Part shown: positions 50,971 to 60,461 of the stretch, one piece after another
How the letters are laid out: the number at the start of each line of letters is the position of its first letter
Position numbering within the stretch: position 1 is the stretch's first letter
Assembly (NCBI RefSeq): GCF_022179245.1
Contig: NZ_BPQM01000022.1
Location: forward strand, 1-62,587
Source of the DNA: Methylobacterium gregans
Lineage (GTDB): Bacteria; Pseudomonadota; Alphaproteobacteria; Rhizobiales; Beijerinckiaceae
Length of the DNA: 62,587 nt
Direction of reading: 5' to 3'
Made by a program: the position numbers and the translations under genes
Notes under the pieces: model-generated
The model's database searches: none
Seen by the model: only the letters and a program-made list of their open reading frames with translations
Told to the model about the DNA's origin: nothing

Positions 50971-51278
50971 TGGAGTCCTTGGGTCTCGAAACCTCTGGAG
51001 TGCCGGGATCGTGGGAGCCGGACGGCGACCGAGGGCTGGGGAGCTCGGGTTTCGGACGCCGGCCGGGCACGGGCCCGACGAGATTTCAGGGCTCGTTGTG
51101 CTGCTGCAACAAGGCTCGGAAAAGGCGCGATCTGGGCGAAATCGTGGTGATTTGTATCTTCCGCGTTGCGTGCGCGACACAGGTGATCCCGCCGCGGCCC
51201 CTTGCGGCCGACGCGGCCGCCGCCCATCATCCCGGATCACGAGCCGACTTAAGGACACGGGTGCGGGACGGAGGGGGA

Positions 51279-51638
51279 ATGAGCGAGCGGACGGTCGACG
51301 ACGCGACGATGCGGGTGATCCCCTTTCCGAACGCGCCGAGCCCACCGCAGATCGCCTTCAACCGCGACGAGCTGCGCACGATCTTCAACCTCTACGGCCG
51401 CCGCGTCGCCGATGGCGAGTGGCGCGACTACGCCCTGGATTTCCGGCGCGACAAGGCGGTGTTCTCGATCTACCGCCGCGCCTCCGAGATGCCGCTCTAC
51501 CGCATCGAGAAGGACCCGAAGCTCGCCCGGCGCCAGGGCGCCTACGCGGTGATCGCGGCGGGTGGCCTCGTGCTGAAGCGCGGGCACGATCTCGCCCGGG
51601 TCATCGCCGTGCTGGAGAAGCCGCTTCGGGCGGTCTGA
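51279..51638 (+). CDS. DUF2794 protein
   Basis: A 119-aa alphaproteobacterial protein with the DUF2794 core IAFNRDELRTIFNLYGRRVADGEWRDYALDFRRDKAVFSIYRRASEMPLYRIEKDPKLARRQGAYAVIAAGGLVLKRGHDLARVIAVLEKP. Its function is unknown. ATG 51279 has GGAGGGGGA directly upstream. It ends at the repeat-filled convergent gap. Confidence 0.9.
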   Translation: MSERTVDDATMRVIPFPNAPSPPQIAFNRDELRTIFNLYGRRVADGEWRDYALDFRRDKAVFSIYRRASEMPLYRIEKDPKLARRQGAYAVIAAGGLVLKRGHDLARVIAVLEKPLRAV

Positions 51639-51651
51639 GGGTCGCGGGATC

Positions 51652-51731
51652 CCAAAGGGCCTCCGGCCCTTTGGCACGGTCCGGGGCTCTGCCCTGCACC
51701 CGCGAAAGGTCTCGACCTTTCGAAACCAGGA
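51652..51731. repeat. dispersed hairpin repeat in convergent gap, copy C
   Basis: Between DUF2794 and the convergent DMT gene. The perfect hairpin CCAAAGGGCC-TCC-GGCCCTTTGG (51652-51674) is followed by 48 bp (51684-51731) identical in inverse orientation to 35826-35873. It is a compact version of copy B. Confidence 0.88.
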
Positions 51732-51742
51732 CCCGGGGCACC

Positions 51743-52186
51743 TCAGAACAGCGCGACGAGCCCCACGCCCACCACCATCAGGGCGGCGCCGAGGACGCGC
51801 CAGAGGCTCGCCGGATGCACCGGAAAGCCGATCAGGCCGAAATGGTCGAGGGCGATCGAGGCGCAGACGCCGACCGTCACGATGATGCCGAGGAAGCTCG
51901 CCGCGCCGATCGCCGGGGAGGCGTAGAGCTGGGCCAGGATCAGCAGCACGCTGAGGAAGCCGCCGGCCCAGGCCCACCAGGGCACCGCGGTGATCTGCTG
52001 CGCGCTTGGGATCGCGAGCTTGCCGGTGGCGAGACCGCCGACGAGAAGCGCGGAGGTGCTCACTAGAAGCGTGATCAGGCCGGCCGTGACCGGCAGGCCG
52101 AGGGATTTCGCGAGCGTCGCGTTCTGTCCGGGCTGGATCGCGTTGGCGAGGCCGGCGACGATCGTCAGAGCGTAGAGGAACCACAT
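51743..52186 (-). CDS. DMT-family (YdcZ/DUF606) membrane protein
   Basis: A 147-aa inner-membrane protein with five hydrophobic helices, half the size of a full DMT transporter. The N-terminus FLYALTIVAGLANAIQPGQNATLAK and the internal PWWAWAGGFLSVLLILAQLYASPAIGAASFLGIIVTVGVCASIALDHFGL match the DUF606/YdcZ family. It probably works as a dimer; the substrate is unknown. I chose ATG 52186. Confidence 0.85.
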   Translation of the reverse strand: MWFLYALTIVAGLANAIQPGQNATLAKSLGLPVTAGLITLLVSTSALLVGGLATGKLAIPSAQQITAVPWWAWAGGFLSVLLILAQLYASPAIGAASFLGIIVTVGVCASIALDHFGLIGFPVHPASLWRVLGAALMVVGVGLVALF

Positions 52187-52289
52187 GGCCGGGCAACGAG
52201 CCCGGCACGGTCCGTTTCCCGGCAAACCGCGTGCTGCGGCGGTTCACCGCTGAGGGGCGCGCATGTCGTTCTGCATGAAGGCTCCCATG

Positions 52290-52314
52290 AAAAAAGCCCC
52301 GGCTTGCGCCGGGG
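52290..52314 (-). terminator. intrinsic terminator of the BI-1 gene
   Basis: On the minus strand a 7-bp stem CCCCGGC-GCAA-GCCGGGG is followed by CTTTTTT. It lies about 30 bp after the BI-1 stop. Confidence 0.88.
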
Positions 52315-52344
52315 CTCTCTCGATCCGTTCCGGATCTCTCGGGC

Positions 52345-53112
52345 TTAGCGGCGGTCGCCGAGGAGCGAGAGCAGGAACTGGAACATGTTGATGAAGTCGA
52401 GGTACAGCGTCAGCGCGCCGTTCACCGACAGCTTAGCCGCGCCCTCGGCATCGAAGCCGCTGTAGAGATACATCTCCTTCAGCTTCTGCGTGTCGTAGGC
52501 GGTGAGACCCGCGAAGATCAGCACGCCGAGCACCGAGATCGCGAACTGCAGCGCGCTCGAGGCCAGGAAGATGTTGACCAGCGAGGCGATGATCAGGCCG
52601 ATCAGACCCATGATCAGGAACGAGCCCATCCCCGAGAGGCTGCGCTTCGTGGTGTAGCCGTAGAGGCTGAGACCGCCGAAGGTCGCCGCGGTGATGAAGA
52701 ACACCCGCACCACGCTCGCGCCCGTGAAGACGAGGAGCAGCGTCGACATCGACGCGCCCATCACGGCCGCGAAGGCGAAGAACATCATCCGGGCGGATGA
52801 GGCCGACATCCGGTCCATCCGCATCGAGAAGACGAAGATGAACACGAGGGGGGCGAACATCAGCACCCACTTGAGGGGGCTGTTATAGAGGGTCTGGCCG
52901 AAGGGCGTCAGGGCGAGCCGGCCCGTCTCGGTCGTCGCCGTCGCGGCCATGTTGAGGCCGAGCGCGACGAGGCCCGAGATGCCGAGGCCGACGACCATGT
53001 TGTTGTAGACGCCGAGCATGAAGCTGCGCAGGCCCTGGTCGACCTCGACCTGCGTGCCGGCGTATCCCGGCGCCTGGGCGCCGTACCGGAAGGGGCTGTT
53101 GTCGAATGCCAT
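52345..53112 (-). CDS. Bax inhibitor-1/YccA family membrane protein
   Basis: A 255-aa inner-membrane protein with seven predicted helices. The N-terminal region (YGAQAPGYAGTQVEVDQGLRSFMLGVYNNMVVGL) and the C-terminal LIFAGLTAYDTQKLKEMYLY, with SVNGALTLYLDFINMFQFLLSLLG, are the BI-1 family blocks, including the aspartates of the putative pH-sensing pair. Bacterial members (YetJ type) act as pH-dependent calcium leak channels. It stands alone with its own terminator. Confidence 0.9.
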   Translation of the reverse strand: MAFDNSPFRYGAQAPGYAGTQVEVDQGLRSFMLGVYNNMVVGLGISGLVALGLNMAATATTETGRLALTPFGQTLYNSPLKWVLMFAPLVFIFVFSMRMDRMSASSARMMFFAFAAVMGASMSTLLLVFTGASVVRVFFITAATFGGLSLYGYTTKRSLSGMGSFLIMGLIGLIIASLVNIFLASSALQFAISVLGVLIFAGLTAYDTQKLKEMYLYSGFDAEGAAKLSVNGALTLYLDFINMFQFLLSLLGDRR

Positions 53113-53471
53113 GGGAGTTCCCTTGAGGATGCTCTCTCAGCGTGGTGTTCGGGGCGAGGCCCACGCGGGACCTCTGGCGCCGGAGAGCGCCTCGCGACCG
53201 AATATGTTGCGTCGCGGGGCTCCACACAAGAGGGCCGCCGAGCTTGCGCGGCCTGTTTTCAGAGGCGGAATGCCGTAAATTTGTTGGTAAAACGCGGGAT
53301 TAAATTTCGTTTAGCTGACGTCCGGAATGGTTCTGCAGCTTCGTGCAGCTTCCGAATGGATGGTTTCAGGAGCCTGGCCCGCTTCGGCATCTTCGTATCG
53401 TGCCGGACGGGCCCGTGTCAGCCCGTCCCGAACCGCGGCACGGGCCGGGCGGGACCCGCCGGTGCTCTCGC
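53113..53471. other. intergenic upstream of BI-1 gene
   Basis: A 359-bp gap. The part around 53275-53320 is AT-rich (TAAATTTGTTGGTAAAA; GATTAAATTTCG), plausible promoter DNA for the minus-strand BI-1 gene. No gene or RNA is recognised. Confidence 0.5.
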
Positions 53472-56036
53472 TCACAGCCCGCGCAGGTAGGGGGCGGGCT
53501 TCTGCCCCAGGATGCGCCACGTTCCCGCGAGGCCGAGGCCGACCGCCAGGACGACCGCGAGGCCCGCGGCCACGAGGGCGCCCGAGAGGTCGAGCACGAA
53601 ATCGAGCCGCATCACCTTCGTGACGATGACCCAGCCGGCGAGCGCGCCGGCGATCATCCCGAAGAGTGCGGTGGCCAGCCCCAGCGCCCCGTATTCCAGA
53701 CCGTAGGCGGCGAGCAGGCGCCCGCGGCCGGCGCCCAGCACCTTCAGCACCACGGCGTCGTAGAGCCGGGCGCGGTGGCCAGCCGCGACGGCGCCCGCCA
53801 GGACGAACAGGCTCGCCAGCACCGCGACCGCGCTCGCCCCGCGGATGGCCAGCACCAGCTTGCCCACGAGGTCGCCGACCGCGTCGAGGGCGTCCTTCAC
53901 CCGCACGCTGGTGACCGACGGGAAGGTGTGGGCGACGTCGCGCAGGATGCGGTTCTCGGCCGCCCCGTCAGTGCCGTGGGCCAAGCTCAGCGTGGCGAGG
54001 TCGGCGTGCGGCGCCCCCCGGAACGTGCCGGGCGAGAACACCATCACGAAGTTGATGCCGAGGTTGCGCCACTCGACCTTGCGCAGGTTCGCGATGCGCG
54101 CGCTGACGGTGCGGCCGAGCACGTTGACCGTGACCTCGCTGCCGATCTTCAACCCGAGCTGGCGCGCGAGCTCCGACTCGAACGAGACGAGCGGCGTGCG
54201 GCCCTCCTCCGGGGTCCACCACGTGCCCGCGGTCAGCACCGAGCCGTCCGGCAGGTCGTCCGCGTAGGTGATGCCGCGGTCGCCGTCGAGCACCCAGGCG
54301 GCGTCCTCCGGCGGCCGGATCTTGCCCGCCGGCACGCCGTCGAGGGCGACGATGCGCCCGCGCATCATCGGCACGCGCTCGATCTTGCCCGTAGGCGCGG
54401 CCTTGGCCAGGAAATCGTGGAAGCGGTCGGCATCGGCCGACGGGATGTCGAGGAAGAACAGGTTCGGCGCCTTGGCGGGCAGGCTGGCGCTGATGGTCCG
54501 GCGCACGTTGGCGTCGATCACGCTCAAGGTCACGAGGAGCGTCACGCCGAGGCCGAGCGAGAGCACGATGGTCGGCGTGAGCGCGCCCGGCCGGTAGAGG
54601 TTCGCGAGCGCCATGCGGGGGGCGGCGCGCCGCGGGTGCGGCAGGCGGCGGGCGAGCGCCATCAGCCCCGTCGCGACGAGGCGCAGCAGCCCGAAGGCGA
54701 GCCCGGCCGCCGCGATGAAGATCAGCGCGACCCGCTTGTCGAAGGCCGTGGCGACGGCGAGCACCACCAAGGCGAGCAGCGCGGCGGCGAGCATCAGCCG
54801 GTAGCGCGGCCGCGGCGTCCGGGCGGACGGATCGACCGTGTCGCGGAACAACCCCGAGACCGGCACGTCGTGGGCGCGGCCGAGCGGCGTGATCGCGAAG
54901 GCGAAGGCGGTGAGCAGGCCGTAGGCGGCGGCGAGCAGGAGCTCGCCCGGTGCCAGAGTCGGGTTGAGCGGCAGCGGCAGCGCGTCGTGGAACAGCGCGT
55001 CGATCGCGAAGGGCAGGCCCGCGCCGAGGACCAGCCCCGCGAGCGTCCCGAGGCCCGCGATCAGCATCACCTGCACGAGGTAGAGCCCGACCACCTGCGA
55101 GCCCGGGGCGCCGACGCTCTTCAGCGTCGCGATCGAGCCGCGCTTGCGCTCCACGAAGGCGTGGACGGCGTTCGCGACGCCGACGCCCCCGACGATGAGC
55201 GCCGTGAGGCCGACGAGCGTGAGGAACTGGGTGAAGCGCTCGATGCTCTTGGCGAAGCGCGGGTCGGCGTTGGAGCGCGTGCGCATCTCCCAGCCGGCCT
55301 CCGGCGCGGCCTTGGCAATGCGGGCGGCGGCCGCGTCGAGCGCGGCATCCGAGGCCCCCGGAACCGCGATCCGGTAGCTCCAGCGGTTGAGGCTGCCTGG
55401 CTGGACGAGGCCCGTGGCGCGCAGTGCCTCCTGGGTGATGATCAGGCGCGGGCCGAAGCCGAGGCCGCCCGCGATCTTGTCGGGCTCGCTCGCGACGGTG
55501 GCGCGGATCGCGAAAGGGTGGCCTGCGAGCGTGACCCGGTCGCCGACCTTCAGGTCGAGCCGGGTCAGCAGGGCCGGGTCGGCGACGGCGCCGGGCACGC
55601 CGTCCCGGGGGCCGAGCAGCTGGGCGAGATCCGCGTGCGGCTCCGTGACGAGGACACCCGCCAGCGGGTAGGCGTCGTCGATCGCCTTCAGCTCGACCAG
55701 GGCCGCGCCCTCGCCCGCCACCGCCATGGCGCGCAGCGTCGCGACCGTGCCGATCCGGCCCTCGCGGGCCAGCACGGCGCGCTCCTCCGGCGTCGCCTCG
55801 CGGTTGATCAGGCTGTAGCTGAGATCGCCGCCGAGGATGCGCCGTCCTTCGCGGCCGAGCCCGTCCGAGAGCGAGCGCGAGATCGAGGCGACGCCCGCGA
55901 TCGCCATAACGCCGAGCGCGATGCAGGCCAGGAAGACGCCGAAGCCCGAGAGGCCGCCGCGGAACTCCCGGAGCGCGAGGCGCAGCGTCAGGGGCAGGCG
56001 GCGCGCCCGCGCGGGCGGGGTGAAGGTGCCGTGCAT
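53472..56036 (-). CDS. ABC transporter permease (YbbP-like, FtsX domains)
   Basis: An 854-aa inner-membrane permease with two FtsX-type transmembrane modules. N-terminal helix GLSGFGVFLACIALGVMAIAG follows LTLRLALREFRGG. A large periplasmic MacB-PCD domain comes next, then the first FtsX module (FTQFLTLVGLTALIVGGVGVANAVHAFVERKRGSIATLKSVGAPG), a central membrane region, a second periplasmic domain and the last module (VLKVLGAGRGRLLAAYGLEYGALGLATALFGMIAGALAGWVI). It abuts the ATPase gene (shared base). Lipid or peptide export is likely; the TesA-like esterase next door is the usual E. coli partner. Confidence 0.9.
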   Translation of the reverse strand: MHGTFTPPARARRLPLTLRLALREFRGGLSGFGVFLACIALGVMAIAGVASISRSLSDGLGREGRRILGGDLSYSLINREATPEERAVLAREGRIGTVATLRAMAVAGEGAALVELKAIDDAYPLAGVLVTEPHADLAQLLGPRDGVPGAVADPALLTRLDLKVGDRVTLAGHPFAIRATVASEPDKIAGGLGFGPRLIITQEALRATGLVQPGSLNRWSYRIAVPGASDAALDAAAARIAKAAPEAGWEMRTRSNADPRFAKSIERFTQFLTLVGLTALIVGGVGVANAVHAFVERKRGSIATLKSVGAPGSQVVGLYLVQVMLIAGLGTLAGLVLGAGLPFAIDALFHDALPLPLNPTLAPGELLLAAAYGLLTAFAFAITPLGRAHDVPVSGLFRDTVDPSARTPRPRYRLMLAAALLALVVLAVATAFDKRVALIFIAAAGLAFGLLRLVATGLMALARRLPHPRRAAPRMALANLYRPGALTPTIVLSLGLGVTLLVTLSVIDANVRRTISASLPAKAPNLFFLDIPSADADRFHDFLAKAAPTGKIERVPMMRGRIVALDGVPAGKIRPPEDAAWVLDGDRGITYADDLPDGSVLTAGTWWTPEEGRTPLVSFESELARQLGLKIGSEVTVNVLGRTVSARIANLRKVEWRNLGINFVMVFSPGTFRGAPHADLATLSLAHGTDGAAENRILRDVAHTFPSVTSVRVKDALDAVGDLVGKLVLAIRGASAVAVLASLFVLAGAVAAGHRARLYDAVVLKVLGAGRGRLLAAYGLEYGALGLATALFGMIAGALAGWVIVTKVMRLDFVLDLSGALVAAGLAVVLAVGLGLAGTWRILGQKPAPYLRGL

Positions 56037-56809
56037 CAGGCGCTCGCCGAAGCGGTTGTCGGGGCAGTCGTCTGGGCCGCCCCTGCCTCCGCCTCGATCT
56101 GGCCGGAGCGCATCCGGATGGTGCGGTCGCAGAGCCGGGCGAGGCCGGGATCGTGCGTGACGAGGACGAGTGTGACGCCGCGGTCGCGCTTCAGCCCGAA
56201 CAGAAGGTCCACGATCTGCCGGCCCGTCGCCTCGTCGAGGTTGCCGGTCGGCTCGTCGGCGACCAGGATCGCCGGATCCGGCGCGATCGCGCGGGCGATG
56301 GCGACGCGCTGCTGCTCACCGCCCGAGAGCTGGGCCGGGTAATGGTGCATGCGGTGCCCAAGCCCGACCGCCTCCAGCTCCGCCCTGGCGCGGGCATGCG
56401 CCTCGGGCCTGTCGGCGAGTTCGAGGGGCAGCGCCACGTTCTCCAGCGCGGTCATCGTCGGCACGAGGTGGAAGGCCTGGAACACGATGCCGATGCGCCG
56501 GCCGCGGAAGCGGGCGAGCGCGTCCTCGTCGAGGCGGCCCAGATCCGCGTCCTCGATCCGGATCGTCCCGGAATCCGGCCGCTCCAGCCCGGCCATCACC
56601 ATGAGCAGCGTCGACTTGCCCGACCCCGAGGGACCGACGAGGCCGACCGCCTCGCCGCGGGCGACGTCGAGTGAGAGGCCGCGCAGCACGTGCACGCGGG
56701 CGGCGCCCCGCCCGAGGCTGAGATCGATGTCGCGCAGGCTGACGGCGGGGCCTTCTCCTTGGCCAGCCGACGGGGTCCCGTTCGTGTCTCGGGTCTTGTC
56801 TGTGCTCAC
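56036..56809 (-). CDS. ABC transporter ATP-binding protein (YbbA-like)
   Basis: A 257-aa ATPase of the LolD/MacB class. Walker A is VGLVGPSGSGKSTLLMVMAG, the Q-loop IGIVFQAFHLVPTMTALENVALPLEL, the signature YPAQLSGGEQQRVAIARAI, Walker B ILVADEPTGNLDEATG and the switch His in VLVTHDPGLARLC. It couples with the FtsX-type permease directly downstream. The esterase gene diverges across 105 bp. Confidence 0.92.
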   Translation of the reverse strand: MSTDKTRDTNGTPSAGQGEGPAVSLRDIDLSLGRGAARVHVLRGLSLDVARGEAVGLVGPSGSGKSTLLMVMAGLERPDSGTIRIEDADLGRLDEDALARFRGRRIGIVFQAFHLVPTMTALENVALPLELADRPEAHARARAELEAVGLGHRMHHYPAQLSGGEQQRVAIARAIAPDPAILVADEPTGNLDEATGRQIVDLLFGLKRDRGVTLVLVTHDPGLARLCDRTIRMRSGQIEAEAGAAQTTAPTTASASA

Positions 56810-56914
56810 CGGGAGGCCGATCTGTGCGCGATGACGGGAAGCATGGCGGATGAGGCTCGGGTGTGGCGGCGGCGAAATCGGTGCGCGACGACACCCGGCG
56901 ATTGCCGGGGCGAT

Positions 56915-57652
56915 ATGGGCTCATCCCGGGGCGGACGCCAAGAGTCCGGACGCCAAGTGTCCGGGGGATGGGTGCGCCATGATGGCTCGCCCCCCGGGAT
57001 TTGGCCCCGTCTCGGCCTGCTCCTCCTCGCCGCGCTGGTGCTGCTGATGCCGGCCGTGCTCCCGGCGGGGGCGCAAGCCGCCCGCCCGCTCAAGCTCGTG
57101 GCGCTCGGCGACAGCCTCACGGCCGGCTACCGCCTGCCGGCGGATGCCGCCTTTCCGGCGGTGCTGGAGCGGGAGTTGAGGAAGAAGGGACACGCCGTCA
57201 CGGTCGCCAACGCTGGCGTCTCGGGCGACACCTCCACGGGCGGGCTCGACCGGGTCGACTGGTCGGTGCCGGACGGGACCGACGGCGTCATCCTCGAACT
57301 CGGCGCCAACGACATGCTGCGGGGCACCGATCCCGCGGTGACCCGGAAGGCGCTCGACACGATCATCACCCGGCTCAAAGGCCGCGGCATCCCGGTCCTG
57401 CTCGCCGGGATGCGGGCCTCGGCCAATCTCGGGCCGGACTACGTCGCCCGCTTCGACGCGCTCTATCCCGACCTCGCGAAACAGCACGAGTTGGTGTTCT
57501 ACCCCTTCTTCCTGGCGGGCGTTGCAGGCGAGCGCGGCCTCAATCTCGACGACGGCTTGCACCCGAACACCAAGGGGGTCGAGGCGGTCGTCGCGGGCAT
57601 CCTGCCCGCGGTCGAGAGCTTCCTCGCCCGGCTGGGCAAGCCCGAGCGCTGA
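56915..57652 (+). CDS. tesA: SGNH arylesterase / TesA-like lysophospholipase
   Basis: A 245-aa exported esterase. A hydrophobic signal segment lies at about 31-54 (LGLLLLAALVLLMPAVLPAG). SGNH blocks follow: VALGDSLTAGYRLP (Ser), GVSGDTSTGG (Gly), ILELGANDMLRG (Asn) and DDGLHPNTKGVEAV (Asp and His). TesA hydrolyses acyl-thioesters and lysophospholipids in the periplasm. It diverges from the YbbA/YbbP pair, as in E. coli. The ATG at 56915 gives a long N-terminus; a later start before the hydrophobic segment may be used. Confidence 0.88.
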   Translation: MGSSRGGRQESGRQVSGGWVRHDGSPPGIWPRLGLLLLAALVLLMPAVLPAGAQAARPLKLVALGDSLTAGYRLPADAAFPAVLERELRKKGHAVTVANAGVSGDTSTGGLDRVDWSVPDGTDGVILELGANDMLRGTDPAVTRKALDTIITRLKGRGIPVLLAGMRASANLGPDYVARFDALYPDLAKQHELVFYPFFLAGVAGERGLNLDDGLHPNTKGVEAVVAGILPAVESFLARLGKPER

Positions 57653-57665
57653 GGGGAGCTGGACC

Positions 57666-58205
57666 ATGCCGCGCCTGTTCACCGGCCTCGCCGTCCCGGC
57701 GGAGATCGGCGCGCGCCTCTCCCGCTTCCGTGGCGGGCTGCCCGGCGCCCGCTGGGTCGAGGGCACCGACTACCATGTGACGCTCCGCTTCCTCGGCGAT
57801 ATCGACGCGGACGTGGCCGAGGACGTGCTGGAGGCGCTCGCCGGGATGCGGGCGCGGGATCCGGTCACCGTCCAGCTGGAGGGGCTTGGCGCCTTCGGGG
57901 GCGACCGGCCGCGGGCGCTCTTCGCCGCGGTCGCGCAGGACCCGGGCCTGATGGACCTGCAGGCCGAGCAGGAGCGGCTGGTGCGCCGGGCGGGCGTCGC
58001 GCCGGAGACGCGCCGGTTCACGCCCCACGTCACGCTGGCGCGCCTCAAGCGCGAGGCGAGCCCAGAGGCGGTGGCGATGTACGTCGCCCAGAGCGGCCTG
58101 TTCGAGCCGCTGAGCTTCGAGGCCCGCACTGTGACGGTGTTCTCGGCCCGCGAATCGACGGGCGGCGGTCCCTATATCGCCGAGGCCGAGTTCCCGTTCG
58201 CCTGA
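57666..58205 (+). CDS. thpR: RNA 2',3'-cyclic phosphodiesterase
   Basis: A 179-aa 2H phosphoesterase that opens 2',3'-cyclic phosphates on RNA ends (LigT/ThpR). The two HxT motifs are HVTLRFLGDI (about 39-42) and HVTLARLKRE (about 124-127). N-terminal RLFTGLAVPAEIGARL is typical. It lies 13 bp after the tesA-like gene, probably in one transcript, and is convergent with coaA. Confidence 0.9.
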   Translation: MPRLFTGLAVPAEIGARLSRFRGGLPGARWVEGTDYHVTLRFLGDIDADVAEDVLEALAGMRARDPVTVQLEGLGAFGGDRPRALFAAVAQDPGLMDLQAEQERLVRRAGVAPETRRFTPHVTLARLKREASPEAVAMYVAQSGLFEPLSFEARTVTVFSARESTGGGPYIAEAEFPFA

Positions 58206-58212
58206 GCCCGGC

Positions 58213-59214
58213 TCAGAGCCGCCGGAGCGCCACGCTCTCGATGCGGTGGCTCGCGCCCTTCGACAGGATCAGGCTGGCGCGCTGGCGCGTCGGCAGGATG
58301 TTCTCGACGAGGTTCGGCAGGTTGATCGTGGTCCAGAGCCGGTCGGCGATGGCGAGCGCCTCCGCCTCCGGCACCTCGGCATATTTGCGGAAGTAGGAGC
58401 GCGGGTCGCGGAAGGCCGTCTGACGCAGCTTCATGAAGCGGGTGACGTACCAGCGGTGCAGGTCGTCCTCGTGCCCGTCGAGATAGATCGAGAAGTCGAA
58501 GAAGTCCGACACGAAGGGGATCGCCGTTCCGTCCCGCGGCAGCCGGGCGGGCTGGAGCACGTTCAGCCCCTCGACGATCAAGATGTCGGGGCTCTCCACC
58601 ACCCGTTCCTCGCCCGGCACCCGGTCGTAGACGAGGTGGGAGTAGAGCGGCGCCGTCACGCGGCCGTGGCCGGCCTTCACGTCGTGGAGGAAGCGCAGGA
58701 GGGCTGCCGTGTCGTAGCTCTCGGGGAAGCCCTTGCGCTCCATCAGGCCGGCGGCCGCGAGCTCCGCGTTCGGCAACAGGAAGCCGTCGGTGGTGACGAG
58801 ATCGACCTTCGGGGTGTTCGGCCAGCGGGCGAGCAGCGCCGCCAGGATGCGGGCGGTGGTCGACTTGCCGACCGCGACCGAGCCCGCGAGCCCGATGATG
58901 TAGGGGGCCTTGCGCTCGCGCTCGGCGATGAGGAAGCGCTGCGTCGCCTTGAACAGCCCCTGGGTCGCCGCGACGTAGAGCGAGAGCAGCCGCGAGAGCG
59001 GCAGGTAGATCGCCACCACCTCCTCGATCGAGATGGGGTCGTTGATCGATTGCAGCCGGGTCAGGTCGTCGGCCGACAGGGTGAGCGGGGTGTCGGCGCG
59101 CAGGCTCGCCCACTCGTCCCGGCTGAAGCGGCGATAGGGCGAGAGCCGGTCCGACCCGGCGCCCGTCACCGGATCCTGGCCGGTCTCGCCGATCGGAGCC
59201 GGCGCGAAGCTCAT
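58213..59214 (-). CDS. coaA: pantothenate kinase, type I
   Basis: CoaA phosphorylates pantothenate, the first and regulated step of coenzyme A synthesis. The 333-aa product has the P-loop [69 protein letters not shown] and [12 protein letters not shown], all type I blocks. Start ATG 59214 overlaps hisE by 4 nt, so it belongs to the his transcript. The open frame continues upstream into hisE DNA as an overlap artefact. Confidence 0.95.
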   Translation of the reverse strand: MSFAPAPIGETGQDPVTGAGSDRLSPYRRFSRDEWASLRADTPLTLSADDLTRLQSINDPISIEEVVAIYLPLSRLLSLYVAATQGLFKATQRFLIAERERKAPYIIGLAGSVAVGKSTTARILAALLARWPNTPKVDLVTTDGFLLPNAELAAAGLMERKGFPESYDTAALLRFLHDVKAGHGRVTAPLYSHLVYDRVPGEERVVESPDILIVEGLNVLQPARLPRDGTAIPFVSDFFDFSIYLDGHEDDLHRWYVTRFMKLRQTAFRDPRSYFRKYAEVPEAEALAIADRLWTTINLPNLVENILPTRQRASLILSKGASHRIESVALRRL

Positions 59215-59534
59215 GTGTGGCGCCTCGCGGCCTTCTCGGCGAGCCCGCTCTGGGCCGTGCGGCGCTCCAACTCCGCCATCACGGCGTCGAGGCTGACGCC
59301 GCCCGCCTGCAGCACCACGACGAGGTGGTAGAGCACGTCCGCGGCTTCCGCCGTCAGCCCCGCCTTGTCCCCCTGGACCGCGGCGATGGCGGCCTCGACC
59401 GCTTCCTCGCCGAGCTTCTTGGCGGCCTTGGCCGGGCCGCCCGCCAGGAGCTTGGCCGTGTAGGAGGCCTCGGGCGCAGTGCCGGCGCGGCTCGCCACCA
59501 GCCGCGCGAGATCGTTCAGGGTGTAATCGCTCAT
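59211..59534 (-). CDS. hisE: phosphoribosyl-ATP pyrophosphatase
   Basis: HisE hydrolyses PR-ATP to PR-AMP, the second step of histidine synthesis. The 107-aa MazG-like helical protein has [38 protein letters not shown] and [31 protein letters not shown], with the metal-binding Glu/Asp set. No HisI domain is fused. It overlaps coaA by 4 nt; hisF lies 141 bp upstream. Confidence 0.94.
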   Translation of the reverse strand: MSDYTLNDLARLVASRAGTAPEASYTAKLLAGGPAKAAKKLGEEAVEAAIAAVQGDKAGLTAEAADVLYHLVVVLQAGGVSLDAVMAELERRTAQSGLAEKAARRHT

Positions 59535-59675
59535 GCAACACCGTGCATCCTGGGGCCCGCCACGGCGCCGCATCCGGCGGGAAATTGCGTCAAGGGCCGC
59601 CCGCGAGCAAGCCGCCCGGCTGACAGAAGTCCGGCGCTCCCCATCCGACTATCCTCGAGGCCACGCCGGGCGGGT

Positions 59676-60452
59676 TCACGCGTCGAGGCGCATCGCGAGG
59701 CCGGCCGCCGCCATGTGGGCCTTGGCCTCGGCGACACTGTGTTGCCCAAAGTGGAAGATCGAGGCGGCCAGTACCGCGCTGGCGCCCCCCTCGGCCACAC
59801 CCGCCACGAGATCGTCGAGGCCGCCGACGCCGCCCGAGGCGATCACCGGCACCGCGACCGCGTCCGCGATGGCGCGGGTCAGCGCGAGGTCGTAGCCCGA
59901 GCGGGTGCCGTCCCGGTCCATCGAGGTGACGAGCAGCTCGCCCGCCCCCTTGGCGGCCACCGTGCGGGCGAAGGCGATCGCGTCGAGCCCGGTCGGGTTG
60001 CGCCCCCCGTGCGTGAAGATCTCCCAGCGCGCCGGCTCGTCGGGGCCGGAGACGCGCTTGGCGTCGATCGCCACCACGATGCACTGGGCCCCGAACTTCT
60101 CGGCCGCGCGGGCCACGAGGTCCGGGTCCTTCACGGCGGCCGTGTTGATCGCGACCTTGTCGGCGCCCGCGAGCAGCAGCGCCCGCACGTCCTCCACGGC
60201 CCGCACGCCGCCGCCGACGGTCAGCGGCATGAAGCAGGCCTCGGCGGTGCGACTCACCACATCGAGCAGCGTGCCGCGGGCCTCGTGGCTCGCGGTGATG
60301 TCGAGGAAGCAGAGCTCGTCGGCGCCGGCCGCGTCGTAGGCCTTGGCGGCCTCGACGGGGTCGCCCGCGTCGCGGAGCTCGAGGAACTGCACGCCCTTGA
60401 CGACGCGGCCGTCCTTGACGTCGAGGCAGGGGATGATTCGGGTCTTGAGCAA
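59676..60452 (-). CDS. hisF: imidazole glycerol phosphate synthase cyclase subunit
   Basis: HisF uses ammonia from HisH to form imidazole glycerol phosphate and AICAR. The 258-aa (beta/alpha)8 barrel has [19 protein letters not shown] with catalytic Asp11, the ammonia-channel region [42 protein letters not shown] (second catalytic Asp), and [16 protein letters not shown]. The DUF29 gene lies between hisF and hisA. Confidence 0.96.
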   Translation of the reverse strand: MLKTRIIPCLDVKDGRVVKGVQFLELRDAGDPVEAAKAYDAAGADELCFLDITASHEARGTLLDVVSRTAEACFMPLTVGGGVRAVEDVRALLLAGADKVAINTAAVKDPDLVARAAEKFGAQCIVVAIDAKRVSGPDEPARWEIFTHGGRNPTGLDAIAFARTVAAKGAGELLVTSMDRDGTRSGYDLALTRAIADAVAVPVIASGGVGGLDDLVAGVAEGGASAVLAASIFHFGQHSVAEAKAHMAAAGLAMRLDA

Positions 60453-60461
60453 GACGGGCCT

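Noticed and set aside
50970..51240. SRP RNA, 6S RNA or tmRNA upstream of bluB
   Set aside because: None of the conserved sequence hallmarks of these RNAs could be recognised, so the transcript is left unnamed.
53343..56342. 999-aa open frame antisense to the YbbP-like permease
   Set aside because: Low-complexity Arg/Glu/His text opposite a well supported permease; no start signal.
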